A stretch of 64,000 nt of DNA from Micromonospora sp. U21 (GTDB lineage Bacteria; Actinomycetota; Actinomycetes; Mycobacteriales; Micromonosporaceae). Each line of letters opens with the position of its first letter. Position 1 is the stretch's first letter. Both the position numbers and the translations under genes were made by a program. Below are positions 26,453-34,608 of this stretch, in pieces. The notes under the pieces are model-generated. The model had not been told where the DNA came from and did no database searches. It saw only the letters and a program-made list of their open reading frames with translations. The stretch spans positions 62,001 to 126,000 of the forward strand of contig NZ_JAGPYK010000004.1 in assembly GCF_018070045.1 (NCBI RefSeq). Reading direction: 5' to 3'.

Positions 26453-27100
26453 TCAGCGGGCGATCCAGGTGGCCCGGGCCGCGCCGATCAGCGTGCCGTC
26501 CGGTCCGTACAGGCTGGTGTGCACGAGGGCCTTGCGCCCATCGGCGCGGATCAGTGCACCGGTCACCACGCACTCGTCGCCCGGTGACGGCAGCGCGGTG
26601 ACCACGGCGGCGATCCGGCCCAGCAGGTACGGGCGACCGGGCGCGAGCACCGCCCAGCCGCCCGGACAGTCCAGCGCCGCCCAGACCGTGGCATCGCTGA
26701 CCTGCGCTGGCGCCCGGAACGGCGCGGCGGTCCGGCCGTCCGGCAGGCGGCCAGGAAAGATCCGCAACCCGTCGGCCCGGTGCGGGCCGCAGACGTAGCA
26801 GTCGGGGAACGGGTGCTCGACCAGGCCGGGGTAGCGTGTCGCGGCGTCGGTCGCGGTGTCCCGGTCGACCGGCGGTACGACGGCGTCCACCGCCCCGGCC
26901 GGGCGCACCTCGGCCACCAGTTCGCCGGCCGGGTCACGGACCTCGCCGTCGACCATTCTCAGCGCCGTCTCCAGCGGTGGTGGCCGGCGCAGCGTCACCT
27001 CGACCGGGCCGGGTCCGTCCGCCGCGGCGGCGAAGATTCCGGCGCTCCAGCCGCCGTTGCCGGAGCCGGACGGCCCGTTGTAGCGGGACTCGATGCGCAT
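26453..27100 (-). CDS. Thioesterase-like (hotdog fold) hypothetical protein
   Basis: A 215-residue soluble protein. RYNGPSGSGNGGWSAGIFA near the start, a central FPDCYVCGP motif, PFRAPAQVSDATVWAALDCPGGWA and a final segment with ALVHTSLYGPDGTLIGAARATWI resemble two tandem hotdog halves of acyl-CoA thioesterase-like proteins. No catalytic residue can be assigned. GGAGG precedes the ATG. It is divergent from the ornithine lipid genes, but a link to acyl metabolism is only inference. Confidence 0.6.
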   Translation of the reverse strand: MRIESRYNGPSGSGNGGWSAGIFAAAADGPGPVEVTLRRPPPLETALRMVDGEVRDPAGELVAEVRPAGAVDAVVPPVDRDTATDAATRYPGLVEHPFPDCYVCGPHRADGLRIFPGRLPDGRTAAPFRAPAQVSDATVWAALDCPGGWAVLAPGRPYLLGRIAAVVTALPSPGDECVVTGALIRADGRKALVHTSLYGPDGTLIGAARATWIAR

Positions 27101-27221
27101 CGTCGACCTCCGGTGGGGCGTGCCGGCGCCGTCGCCGGGTCCGTCCGGCAGCCTCGCACGGCCGCTGTCGGGCGCATCCGCCGGCCGGCGTTCACCCGAT
27201 CGACACCGGTGGTCACCGCCG

Positions 27222-28031
27222 ATGGCAACCCGGGGCACCTACACAGATCCCATGGCCGTTCTGCATGCCGCTGGCGCACCCCTGACGACCAGCGGATACA
27301 CCCTGCTGATCGCCGACGACCCGACCCAGGTCGCGGCCGCGCAACGCCTGCGTCACGAGGTGTTCGCCACCGAGCTCGGCGCCACCCTCCGCCCGGGCGA
27401 GGCCGGGCTGGACGTGGACCCCTTCGACGCCCACTGCGACCACCTGATCGTCCGCCAGGAGAGCACCGGCGAGGTGGTCGGTACGTACCGGCTGCTGCCG
27501 CCGGGCCGCACCAACCGTCGGTACGCCGAGGCCGAGTTCGACCTCGGCGCGCTCGACCCGCTCCGCGACGACCTGGTCGAGGCGGGCCGGTCCTGCGTGC
27601 ACCCGGACCACCGCTCGGGCGCGGTGATCAACCTGATGTGGGCCGGCATCACCAGGTACCTGCACCTGCGTGGCTCACGCTGGCTCGGCGGCTGCGCCTC
27701 CGTGCCGGTGGCCGACGGCGGGCGGGCGGCGGCCGAGGTGTGGGCGCAGGCCCAGGCCCGGCACCTCGCGCCGCCTCCGCTGCGGGTCCGCCCGCTGCGG
27801 CCGTGGTTCGCCGAGTCGGCCGTCGTCGCCGGCCCGGTGGCCGCCGTCGATCCGGTCGGCCGCGCCGCGGTGCCGCCGCTGTTGCGTGGCTACCTCCGGC
27901 TCGGCGCGTGGATCTGCGGCGAGCCGTCGTACGACCCCGACTTCGGGGTCGCGGACTTCTACGTGCTCTTCTCGCTGGACCGGATGAACCCGCGCTACCT
28001 GCGGCACTTCCTGGGCGGGGCGGAGCGGTGA
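27222..28031 (+). CDS. olsB: Ornithine-acyl carrier protein N-acyltransferase (OlsB-like)
   Basis: A 269-residue GNAT-fold acyltransferase of the OlsB/hemolysin-like family. RLRHEVFATELGA, VDPFDAHCDHLIV, VGTYRLLPP and EAGRSCVHPDHRSGAVINLMW are in family order, with the end PSYDPDFGVADFYVLFSLDRM. It adds a 3-hydroxyacyl chain to the amino group of ornithine, the first step to phosphorus-free ornithine lipids. The start (27222 or 27252) is uncertain and neither has a strong ribosome site. Its stop overlaps olsA. Confidence 0.82.
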   Translation: MATRGTYTDPMAVLHAAGAPLTTSGYTLLIADDPTQVAAAQRLRHEVFATELGATLRPGEAGLDVDPFDAHCDHLIVRQESTGEVVGTYRLLPPGRTNRRYAEAEFDLGALDPLRDDLVEAGRSCVHPDHRSGAVINLMWAGITRYLHLRGSRWLGGCASVPVADGGRAAAEVWAQAQARHLAPPPLRVRPLRPWFAESAVVAGPVAAVDPVGRAAVPPLLRGYLRLGAWICGEPSYDPDFGVADFYVLFSLDRMNPRYLRHFLGGAER

Positions 28032-28966
28032 CCGCCGTGCCGCACGACCTCTGGCGGCCCTCGTCCGGCTGCGACGAGGAATGCCTACCGGCGGCCGGCG
28101 AGGTGCCGACGGTCCCGGTGGCCCGCCGGGTGCTCCGGTTGGTCGCCGCGGTCGGCATGCTGCTGGCCGGGGCGGGCCTGGTGCTGCTGCTGCCCGTGCT
28201 GCCGGCGCCGAAGCGGCAGGCGGCGGTGCGCGGCTGGGCCCGGGGCACCGCGCGCGCCTTCGGCGTCCGGCTGGTGATCCGCGGCCGACTGCCCTGGCGG
28301 CGCGCGCTGCTGGTCGCCAACCATGTCTCGTGGCTGGACGTCCTCGCGGTGCTGGCGGTCGCGCCGAGCCGGATGGTGGCGAAGCGGGAGATCCGCTCCT
28401 GGCCGGTGGTGGGCCTGCTCGCGGCGGCGGCGGGCACGGTGTTCGTGGACCGGTCCCGGCCACGGGCGCTGCCGGCCACCGTGCGCCGGGTCGCCGACGC
28501 GCTGCGCGCCGGCCGGTCGGTCGCGGTCTTTCCGGAGGGTACGACCTGGTGTGCCGGGGACCGCGCGGCCGACTGCCGCCCCGGCGGGGGGTTCCGGCCC
28601 GCGACGTTCCAGGCGGCCATCGACACCGGCAGCCCGGTGGTGCCGCTGCGGCTCGTTCACCACTGCGAGGCCACCGGGACGGCCACCACGGCCGCCGCCT
28701 TCCTCGGTGCGGACACCCTGCTGCGCTCGGTGGCCCGGGTCGTCGCGGCGCGGGAGCTGGTGGTGACGGTGACGGTCGCTGCCGCACTGCATCCGGCCCG
28801 CGACGCCGACCGGCGGTTGCTGGCCCGGGCGGCCGAGTCGGCCGTACACCTGCTGCCCCCGGCGGGTGCCGCGGCGCGGGCCCGGCTTCGTCCGGTGCCC
28901 ACCATGACTCCGGCCGCTCCCGTGCCGTCGCCGGCCGCCGACCGGGAACTGGACCTGGCGGCCTGA
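28028..28966 (+). CDS. olsA: 1-acyl-glycerol-phosphate/lyso-ornithine lipid acyltransferase (OlsA-like)
   Basis: A 312-residue PlsC-family enzyme with an N-terminal membrane helix (about 38-58), the catalytic NHVSWLD (HX4D) motif near 98, and FPEGTTW near 177. Coupled by a GTGA overlap to olsB, it most likely adds the second acyl chain to lyso-ornithine lipid. A general lysophosphatidate acyltransferase is the alternative. A Pro/Ala-rich tail ends the protein. A strong hairpin follows at 28992. Confidence 0.82.
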   Translation: MTAVPHDLWRPSSGCDEECLPAAGEVPTVPVARRVLRLVAAVGMLLAGAGLVLLLPVLPAPKRQAAVRGWARGTARAFGVRLVIRGRLPWRRALLVANHVSWLDVLAVLAVAPSRMVAKREIRSWPVVGLLAAAAGTVFVDRSRPRALPATVRRVADALRAGRSVAVFPEGTTWCAGDRAADCRPGGGFRPATFQAAIDTGSPVVPLRLVHHCEATGTATTAAAFLGADTLLRSVARVVAARELVVTVTVAAALHPARDADRRLLARAAESAVHLLPPAGAAARARLRPVPTMTPAAPVPSPAADRELDLAA

Positions 28967-28991
28967 GGGGAGCGGCCGCTCGCTCCAGTGC

Positions 28992-29035
28992 GCGCGATAC
29001 CCCTGAGGCATCAATATGACTCAGGGGTATCGCGC
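28992..29035. terminator. Perfect 16-bp inverted repeat after olsA
   Basis: GCGCGATACCCCTGAG (28992-29007) and CTCAGGGGTATCGCGC (29020-29035) pair perfectly around a 12-base AT-rich loop. It lies 25 bases past the olsA stop and upstream of the DUF4097 promoter. Reverse-complemented, it shares ATACC, GAGTCATAT, CCTC and GGTAT blocks with 1748-1801. Termination is the simplest role; a protein-binding site is possible. Confidence 0.75.
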
Positions 29036-29070
29036 TCCTCGGTGCATGCCCGATCCGACTCGCGACAGTC

Positions 29071-29100
29071 TTGTACAGTCGCGATGTATCGCGTTACTGT
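29071..29100 (+). promoter_or_regulatory. Promoter with embedded palindrome, DUF4097-padR operon
   Basis: TTGTAC (29071-29076) and TACTGT (29095-29100) are 18 bases apart. The palindrome CGCGAT-GT-ATCGCG (29080-29093) fills the spacer exactly. PadR repressors typically bind short AT/GC palindromes in their own promoters, and a PadR gene is second in this operon, so autorepression is inferred. Confidence 0.6.
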
Positions 29101-29146
29101 TCCCCCATCGGACGCGCGTCGGCGCGTCGACCCAGGGGAGGACTCC

Positions 29147-29971
29147 ATGACCGGATGGACGGTCGACAGCCCACAGCGGCTCACCGTGGACGGCCCGGTC
29201 ACCCGGCTGGACGTCCGCCTGGTGAGCGGGCGGCTCAACGTGGTCGCCACCGATGGCCCGGCCCGGGTCGACGTCACCCGGGTCGGTCGCCGACCCGTCC
29301 TCGTCAGCCACGCCGACGGCCGGCTCACCATCCGTCAGGAGCGCGGCCGGGGCTGGGCGGACGCCCTGCGGTGGATTCGGTCGATCGCGCGGTACCCGCG
29401 GGTGGACGTCTCCGTCGCGGTGCCCGCCGACGTCACCGCCGACCTGGGCCTGGTCGCGGGCTCGCTGGTCGCCTCCGGGCTGCGCCGGCAGACGACGGTC
29501 GACGTGACCGCCGGCCAGATCACCCTGATGGGGCTGCGTGGCAGCACCTTCGCGAGGATCACCTCGGGGCCGGTGGAGGCGCTCGGCGTGGCCGGCGACC
29601 TCAGTCTGGAGACGGTCTCCGGTGAGGTGATCCTCGCCGACAGCGCCGCCGACCGGGTGCGGGCGCAGACCGTCTCGGGAGCCATCACCTGCGACCTGGA
29701 CAACCCCCGCCGCAGCGAGATCCAACTCACCACCATCTCCGGCAGCATCACCGTCCGGATCCGGGAGGACAGCGACCTCGACGTACGGCTGCACACCGCC
29801 TCGGGCCGAATCACCAGCGGGTTTCCCCAGGTGCGCACCTCGACGTTCCCGCTGGCCAACAGCGCGGGGGTGCTCGGCGCCGGCGAGGGTAAGCTCTGGG
29901 CGTCCGCGACCTCGGGAAGCATCGCGCTACTCGCCCGGCCGGTGGACGACGACGAGGAGGAGCTGCCGTGA
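29147..29971 (+). CDS. DUF4097 family beta-strand-rich protein
   Basis: A 274-residue protein made of repeated short beta-strand turns such as VSGRLNVVAT, TVSGEVILADS, TVSGAITCDL and TISGSITVRI, the ladder typical of DUF4097/adhesin-like beta-helices. There is no signal peptide. Function is unknown; members often sit beside PadR or ECF regulators as here. ATG 29147 follows GGGGAGGA. The stop overlaps padR (GTGA). Confidence 0.75.
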   Translation: MTGWTVDSPQRLTVDGPVTRLDVRLVSGRLNVVATDGPARVDVTRVGRRPVLVSHADGRLTIRQERGRGWADALRWIRSIARYPRVDVSVAVPADVTADLGLVAGSLVASGLRRQTTVDVTAGQITLMGLRGSTFARITSGPVEALGVAGDLSLETVSGEVILADSAADRVRAQTVSGAITCDLDNPRRSEIQLTTISGSITVRIREDSDLDVRLHTASGRITSGFPQVRTSTFPLANSAGVLGAGEGKLWASATSGSIALLARPVDDDEEELP

Positions 29972-30579
29972 CCGCCGTGTTCAGCCACGGCCGGCTCCGG
30001 CTCTACCTGCTCAAACTCCTCGACGACGGTCCGAAGCACGGCTATGAGCTGATCCGCCTGCTGGAGGACCGGTTCCTCGGGCTCTACGCGCCCAGCGCCG
30101 GCACCATCTACCCCCGCCTCCAACGGCTGGAGGCCGAGGGGCTGGTCAGCCACACCGCCGCCGGAGGCCGCAAGACGTACGGCATCACCGACGCCGGCCG
30201 CGACGAACTGCGCCAACGGGCCGGCGAGCTGACCACCCTGGAGGCGGACATCGCCGCCTCGGTGGCGGACCTCTCCACCCTGGCCGGCGAGATCCGCAGC
30301 GAGGTGCGCGGCTCGGTGCGCGACCTCAAGCGGGAGCTGAGCGCGGCCGCCCGGCAGACCCGCCGTACCCGGTGGGAGCCTCCGGCCCCGCCGCCCGGTC
30401 CGGCGGCGTCGAACGGCCCGCGCGCGGAGCTGCTCGACGAACTCGATCAGCGGTTGGCCGCGTTCACCGTCGAGGTGGGCCGGCTGGCGCGGGCCCGGCA
30501 GTTCAGCGACACCCAGCTGCGTACCGCGATCCGGCTGCTCGACGGCGCGTTGGACGGGCTGCGCCGGCTGCTGCGCTGA
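29968..30579 (+). CDS. PadR family transcriptional regulator
   Basis: A 203-residue regulator. The winged helix (about 5-80) contains LLKLLDDGPKHGYELIRLLEDR and SAGTIYPRLQRLEAEGLV, the PadR signature, followed by GRKTYGITDAG. A charged coiled helix region and a second C-terminal helix (about 150-203) would give dimerisation. It is coupled to the DUF4097 gene and probably represses that operon from the palindrome at 29080-29093. Confidence 0.85.
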   Translation: MTAVFSHGRLRLYLLKLLDDGPKHGYELIRLLEDRFLGLYAPSAGTIYPRLQRLEAEGLVSHTAAGGRKTYGITDAGRDELRQRAGELTTLEADIAASVADLSTLAGEIRSEVRGSVRDLKRELSAAARQTRRTRWEPPAPPPGPAASNGPRAELLDELDQRLAAFTVEVGRLARARQFSDTQLRTAIRLLDGALDGLRRLLR

Positions 30580-30615
30580 CCGGCGCAGCCGACCCGGTCG
30601 GGGGTGGCCGACGAC

Positions 30616-30655
30616 TCACAGGATTTTTGCAGGAAGCATCCAGCGCCGGTGCAGT
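30616..30655 (+). promoter_or_regulatory. Four heptamers in 11-base phase upstream of the PhoP-like regulator
   Basis: TCACAGG (30616), TTGCAGG (30627), ATCCAGC (30638) and GTGCAGT (30649) start at exact 11-base steps. The M. tuberculosis PhoP site is TCACAGC repeated with a 4-base gap, the same period and nearly the same word. The last heptamer ends 9 bases before a -10-like GATGAT (30665-30670). This suggests autoregulation. Confidence 0.65.
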
Positions 30656-30676
30656 CAGGTCACCGATGATGGGCAC

Positions 30677-31378
30677 ATGCCCGCTACCCAGACCGAGGCG
30701 CGACTGCTGGTCGTCGAGGACGACCCGAACATCCTCGAACTGCTCTCCGCGAGCCTGCGCTTCGCGGGCTTCGACGTGGCCACCGCGACCAGCGGCAGCG
30801 CGGCCCTGAACGCCGCCAAGGATCACCGGCCCGACCTGGTGGTGCTCGACGTGATGCTGCCGGACCTCGACGGCTTCGAGGTCATCCGGATGCTCCGCGA
30901 GGGCGGTACGCGTACCCCGGTGGTCTTCCTGACCGCCCGGGACGCCACCGACGACAAGATCCGCGGGCTGACCCTGGGCGGCGACGACTATGTCACCAAG
31001 CCGTTCAGCCTGGAGGAGTTGACCGCGCGGATCCGCGCGGTGCTGCGCCGCACCACCACCGGCGAGCAGGCCCCGTCCCGGCTCACCTTCGCCGACCTGG
31101 AGCTGGACGAGGAGACCCACGAGGTGCACCGGGCCGGGCAGCGGGTGCAGCTCTCGCCGACCGAGTTCAAGCTGCTGCGCTACCTGATGCTCAACGCCAA
31201 CCGGGTGCTGTCCAAGGCGCAGATCCTCGACCACGTCTGGAACTACGACTTCCGTGGCGACGACAACATCGTCGAGTCCTACATCTCGTACCTGCGGCGC
31301 AAGGTCGACACCACCCAGCCCCGGCTGATCCACACCCTCCGCGGCGTCGGGTACGTGCTGCGCAAGCCGGCGGCGTGA
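30677..31378 (+). CDS. OmpR/PhoP-family response regulator
   Basis: A 233-residue regulator with receiver phospho-acceptor Asp58 (VVLDVMLPD), Lys in VTKPFSLEE, and a winged-helix DNA-binding domain with SPTEFKLLRYL and DDNIVESYISYLRRKVD. Blocks such as RLTFADLELDEETHEV and IHTLRGVGYVLRKP make it very close to M. tuberculosis PhoP. The ATG lies 6 bases after GATGAT, fitting a leaderless start. It overlaps the kinase gene (GTGA). Its likely sites occur before itself and before htrA. Confidence 0.9.
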   Translation: MPATQTEARLLVVEDDPNILELLSASLRFAGFDVATATSGSAALNAAKDHRPDLVVLDVMLPDLDGFEVIRMLREGGTRTPVVFLTARDATDDKIRGLTLGGDDYVTKPFSLEELTARIRAVLRRTTTGEQAPSRLTFADLELDEETHEVHRAGQRVQLSPTEFKLLRYLMLNANRVLSKAQILDHVWNYDFRGDDNIVESYISYLRRKVDTTQPRLIHTLRGVGYVLRKPAA

Positions 31379-32931
31379 ACGCGGTCCAGCAGGCGAAGGG
31401 ACGGGTGCGCAGCGTTCCGCTGCGGGTGAAGCTGGTCACCTCGGTGCTCGCGCTGGTCGCCGTCGCGCTTCTGGTGATCAGCTCGCTGACCGCGTACTTC
31501 CTCCGCAACTACCTGGAGGGCCAGGTCGACGGGCAGGTCCGGTCGACCGCCCAGGGCCTCGGCCAGCTGCTTCCGATGCTGCGCAGCCGTGAGGTCAACG
31601 CGATCCTGCCCAGCGACTACGTCGTAATCGTGGCCGACGAGGAGCGGGTGTACGACCCCCAATACGACACGCGAAACTTCGACCCTGACCAGCTGCCCAC
31701 GTTTCCCGCCAGCCGCAAGGACTTCGAGGCGGCGGAGGGCGAGCCGCGGACAGTCATCTCACACGATCGCCTCACCCGGTGGCGGGTCTATTACGCGGCT
31801 CAACCGGATGGCTCGGTACTGGCCGTGGGTCAGCCGCTGACCGAGGTGGACCGGGCGGTGAAGCAGCTCGTCTGGATAGACCTCCTGGTCGGCGGTGCGG
31901 TGTTGATCATGCTGGCCTCGGTCGGCGCGGCGATCGTCCGGACCAGCCTCAAGCCCCTCGTCGAGATCGAACGGACGGCCGCCGCCATCGCCGGAGGTGA
32001 CCTGACCCGCCGGGTGCCCGACCCGGAGGAGGGACAGGAGCATCCCACCTCCGAGCTGGGCCGGCTCTCCCGCGCGCTCAACGCGATGCTCACCCAGATC
32101 GAGGCGGCGTTCACCGCCCGTGCCGCCTCGGAGACCGCGGCGCGCTCGGCCGAGAGCGCCGCCCGGGACGCGGCGTTCGCCGCGCAGGCGTCCGAGGCGC
32201 GGGCCCGGCGATCCGAGGAGCGGATGCGGCAGTTCGTCGCGGACGCCTCCCACGAGCTGCGGACCCCGCTGACCACCATTCGTGGCTTCGCCGAGCTGTA
32301 CCGGCAGGGCGCGGCCCGGGCACCGGAGCAGACCGGCGGCCTGCTGCGCCGGATCGAGGACGAGGCGGCCCGGATGGGGCTGCTGGTGGAGGACCTGCTG
32401 CTGCTCGCCCGGCTGGACCGGGAACGGCCGCTCTCGCTGGCCCCGGTGGAGCTGCCGGTACTCGCCTCCGACGCGGTGCACGCCGCCCGGGCGATCGCCC
32501 CGGACCGGCGGATCGAGCTGGAGATCGAGCCCGGCTCGGGCCCCCTCGTCGTCTTCGCCGACGACGCGCGGCTGCGTCAGGTGATCGGCAACCTGGTCAC
32601 CAACGCGCTGACCCACACCCCGCCGGACGCCGAAATCAACCTGCGGTTGCGCGCCGAGCCGGGAAACCTCGCGGTGGTGGAGGTGGCCGACACCGGCCCG
32701 GGGCTCTCCCCGGAGCAGGTGGAACGGGTCTTCGAGCGGTTCTACCGGGCCGACGCGGCACGGACCCGGCGGGCGGACGGCAACACCGGCACCGGCCTCG
32801 GCCTGGCTATCGTGGCGGCGTTGGTCGCCGCCCACCACGGCACGGTCGAGGTGGTCGAGACTCCGGGCGGTGGCGCCACCTTCCGGGTCCGGCTGCCGCA
32901 GGTGCCGCAGGACGACGGCGTCGGCGAATGA
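31375..32931 (+). CDS. Sensor histidine kinase partner (PhoR/MprB-like)
   Basis: A 518-residue membrane kinase. Helix 1 (about 18-42) and helix 2 (about 165-187) bracket an extracytoplasmic sensor of about 120 residues; HAMP follows (about 188-250), then a short coiled segment, HisKA with His293 in DASHELRTPLTTIRGFAELY, and HATPase_c (NALTHTP; DTGPGL; TGLGLAIV). It phosphorylates the coupled regulator. The stimulus is unknown; the htrA gene just downstream points to envelope stress. Confidence 0.9.
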   Translation: MNAVQQAKGRVRSVPLRVKLVTSVLALVAVALLVISSLTAYFLRNYLEGQVDGQVRSTAQGLGQLLPMLRSREVNAILPSDYVVIVADEERVYDPQYDTRNFDPDQLPTFPASRKDFEAAEGEPRTVISHDRLTRWRVYYAAQPDGSVLAVGQPLTEVDRAVKQLVWIDLLVGGAVLIMLASVGAAIVRTSLKPLVEIERTAAAIAGGDLTRRVPDPEEGQEHPTSELGRLSRALNAMLTQIEAAFTARAASETAARSAESAARDAAFAAQASEARARRSEERMRQFVADASHELRTPLTTIRGFAELYRQGAARAPEQTGGLLRRIEDEAARMGLLVEDLLLLARLDRERPLSLAPVELPVLASDAVHAARAIAPDRRIELEIEPGSGPLVVFADDARLRQVIGNLVTNALTHTPPDAEINLRLRAEPGNLAVVEVADTGPGLSPEQVERVFERFYRADAARTRRADGNTGTGLGLAIVAALVAAHHGTVEVVETPGGGATFRVRLPQVPQDDGVGE

Positions 32932-32933
32932 CT

Positions 32934-32962
32934 TTTCAGGCAACTTCCAGGACGGTTCCAGG
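32934..32962 (+). promoter_or_regulatory. Three TTCCAGG heptamers in 11-base phase upstream of htrA
   Basis: TTTCAGG (32934), TTCCAGG (32945) and TTCCAGG (32956) are spaced by exactly 11 bases. They lie between the kinase stop and htrA, 33 bases before its ATG, and match the word and period of the set at 30616-30655. The regulator encoded two genes upstream is the natural ligand. Confidence 0.7.
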
Positions 32963-32994
32963 TTGGTCGCAGTGGCCGGGGAGAAGGTAGTTCC

Positions 32995-34578
32995 ATGACC
33001 GAGTTCGAGTCCGACCCGCAGCGCCGGCCGGCCCCCACCGACGCCGAGCCGTCGCACCCCACCGCCGAGCTGCCGCGCGACGAGCGCGCGCAGTCCGACT
33101 CCCCGACCACCCCTGTCCCGGTCGTCTCGACCACCGACGACGCGGCGACCGCCGCCAACCCGATGGTGCCCGCCGAGCCCACCGTGCCTGCGGGATACGC
33201 AGGCCAGCAGGCCAGCGCGCCGCCGGCCGCCGGGCACCCGACCGGGTACGAGCCACCCGCCGGCACCCACTCCGCGCCGCCGTACCCGGTCTCCGGCCAG
33301 CCGGCGCCCGGCCAGCCGGGCTACTCGCAGCCGACCGCCGCCCGGTACCCCGGCGCGCCCTGGTACCCCGGACAGCAGTCCGGCTGGGCCGGCGGGGGCC
33401 AGCCGGGCGTGGCGTACCAGCAGCACCCGGGCCACCAGCAGCACCCGGGCCACCAGCAGCACCCGGGGCAGCCGGTTCCGCCCTGGGGCCCGCAGGCCAC
33501 GCCGCCCGGCACCGGGCCCCGACCCGGCCGGATCGCCAAGTTCGCCGGCGCAGGCGTCGCGGTGTTCGCCCTCATGCTCGGCTCTGGTGTGGTCGGCGGC
33601 GCGCTCGCGCTGGCCCTGGACGGCGACGGTGGCGGCGTCACCCGCACCTACTCCGCGGCTCCGGTCCTCAACAGCGCCGACCTGCCGAAGATCGCCGCCG
33701 CTGTGCAGGACAGCGTCGTCTCCATCGCCACCACCAGCGGCGAGGGCTCCGGCGTGGTGCTCAGCGCCGACGGCTACGTGCTCACCAACAACCACGTGGT
33801 CGCCTCAGCCGCCGGTGACACGGTGCAGGTGGTCTTCGCCGACGGCAAGAACGCGCAGGCGAAGATCGTCGGGACCGACCCGAAGACCGACCTGGCCGTG
33901 GTGAAGGCCAACGGGGTGAGCGGCCTCAAGCCGGCCACCTTCGGCGACAGCGACGGCATGCAGGTCGGCGACCAGGTGCTCGCCCTGGGCAGCCCGCTCG
34001 GCCTGCAGGGCTCGGTGACCGCGGGCATCCTCAGCGCGCGGGACCGCACCATCCGAGCCGGCGAGGGCCAGCCGCAGGACCCGAACCAGCAGGGGCAGGC
34101 GGTCAGCTCGATCTCCGGTCTGCTCCAGACCGATGCCCCGATCAACCCCGGCAACTCCGGTGGCGCCCTGGTCAACACCCGTGGCGAGGTGATCGGCGTC
34201 AACACCGCCATCGCCACCTCCGGCCAGAGCACCGGCAACATCGGCGTCGGGTTCGCGATCCCCAGCAACAAGGCCAAGGACGTCGCGGGCAAGCTCCAGC
34301 GCGGCGAGAAGGTCAGTCACCCGTCGCTCGGGGTCGGCGTCAATCAGGCCGAGGGCGGCGGCGCCCTGGTCGCGTCGGTCACGCCGGGCAGTGCCGCCGA
34401 GAAGGCCGGCCTCCAGCGGGGCGACGTGATCACCCGGTTCGGTGACAAGGCGGTCAACGACTCCGACGACCTGGTCGGCGCGGTGCAGGCCGGCAAGGTC
34501 GGCGATCGGGTCCAGGTGCAGTTCAAGCGCAACGGCGCCGAGAAGACGGCAACCGTGACGCTCGCCGAGACGTCCTGA
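32995..34578 (+). CDS. Membrane-anchored HtrA/DegP-type serine protease with PDZ domain
   Basis: A 527-residue protein: a Pro/Gln-rich cytoplasmic N-terminus (1-175), one transmembrane helix (about 182-205), a trypsin-like domain with His267 (NNHVVAS), Asp299 (TDLAVV) and Ser388 (GNSGGAL), and a C-terminal PDZ domain (about 435-525). It resembles M. tuberculosis PepD/HtrA, which degrades or refolds misfolded extracytoplasmic proteins. It follows the two-component genes and its promoter holds the phased heptamers. The N-terminus carries the HPGHQQ tandem repeat. Confidence 0.9.
   Translation: MTEFESDPQRRPAPTDAEPSHPTAELPRDERAQSDSPTTPVPVVSTTDDAATAANPMVPAEPTVPAGYAGQQASAPPAAGHPTGYEPPAGTHSAPPYPVSGQPAPGQPGYSQPTAARYPGAPWYPGQQSGWAGGGQPGVAYQQHPGHQQHPGHQQHPGQPVPPWGPQATPPGTGPRPGRIAKFAGAGVAVFALMLGSGVVGGALALALDGDGGGVTRTYSAAPVLNSADLPKIAAAVQDSVVSIATTSGEGSGVVLSADGYVLTNNHVVASAAGDTVQVVFADGKNAQAKIVGTDPKTDLAVVKANGVSGLKPATFGDSDGMQVGDQVLALGSPLGLQGSVTAGILSARDRTIRAGEGQPQDPNQQGQAVSSISGLLQTDAPINPGNSGGALVNTRGEVIGVNTAIATSGQSTGNIGVGFAIPSNKAKDVAGKLQRGEKVSHPSLGVGVNQAEGGGALVASVTPGSAAEKAGLQRGDVITRFGDKAVNDSDDLVGAVQAGKVGDRVQVQFKRNGAEKTATVTLAETS
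33418..33471 (+). repeat. 18-base tandem repeat inside htrA
   Basis: Three consecutive units of CAGCAGCACCCGGGCCAC (the last diverged at its end) encode the repeated QQHPGH in the disordered N-terminus. Unit number could vary without disturbing the frame. Confidence 0.85.
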
Positions 34579-34608
34579 CCGATATCTGAACCTGCCTCCT
34601 CCCTCCGG

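Noticed and set aside
33418..33471. Repeats considered as a CRISPR-like array
   Set aside because: Units are contiguous with no spacers, in frame, and encode a low-complexity stretch of HtrA.
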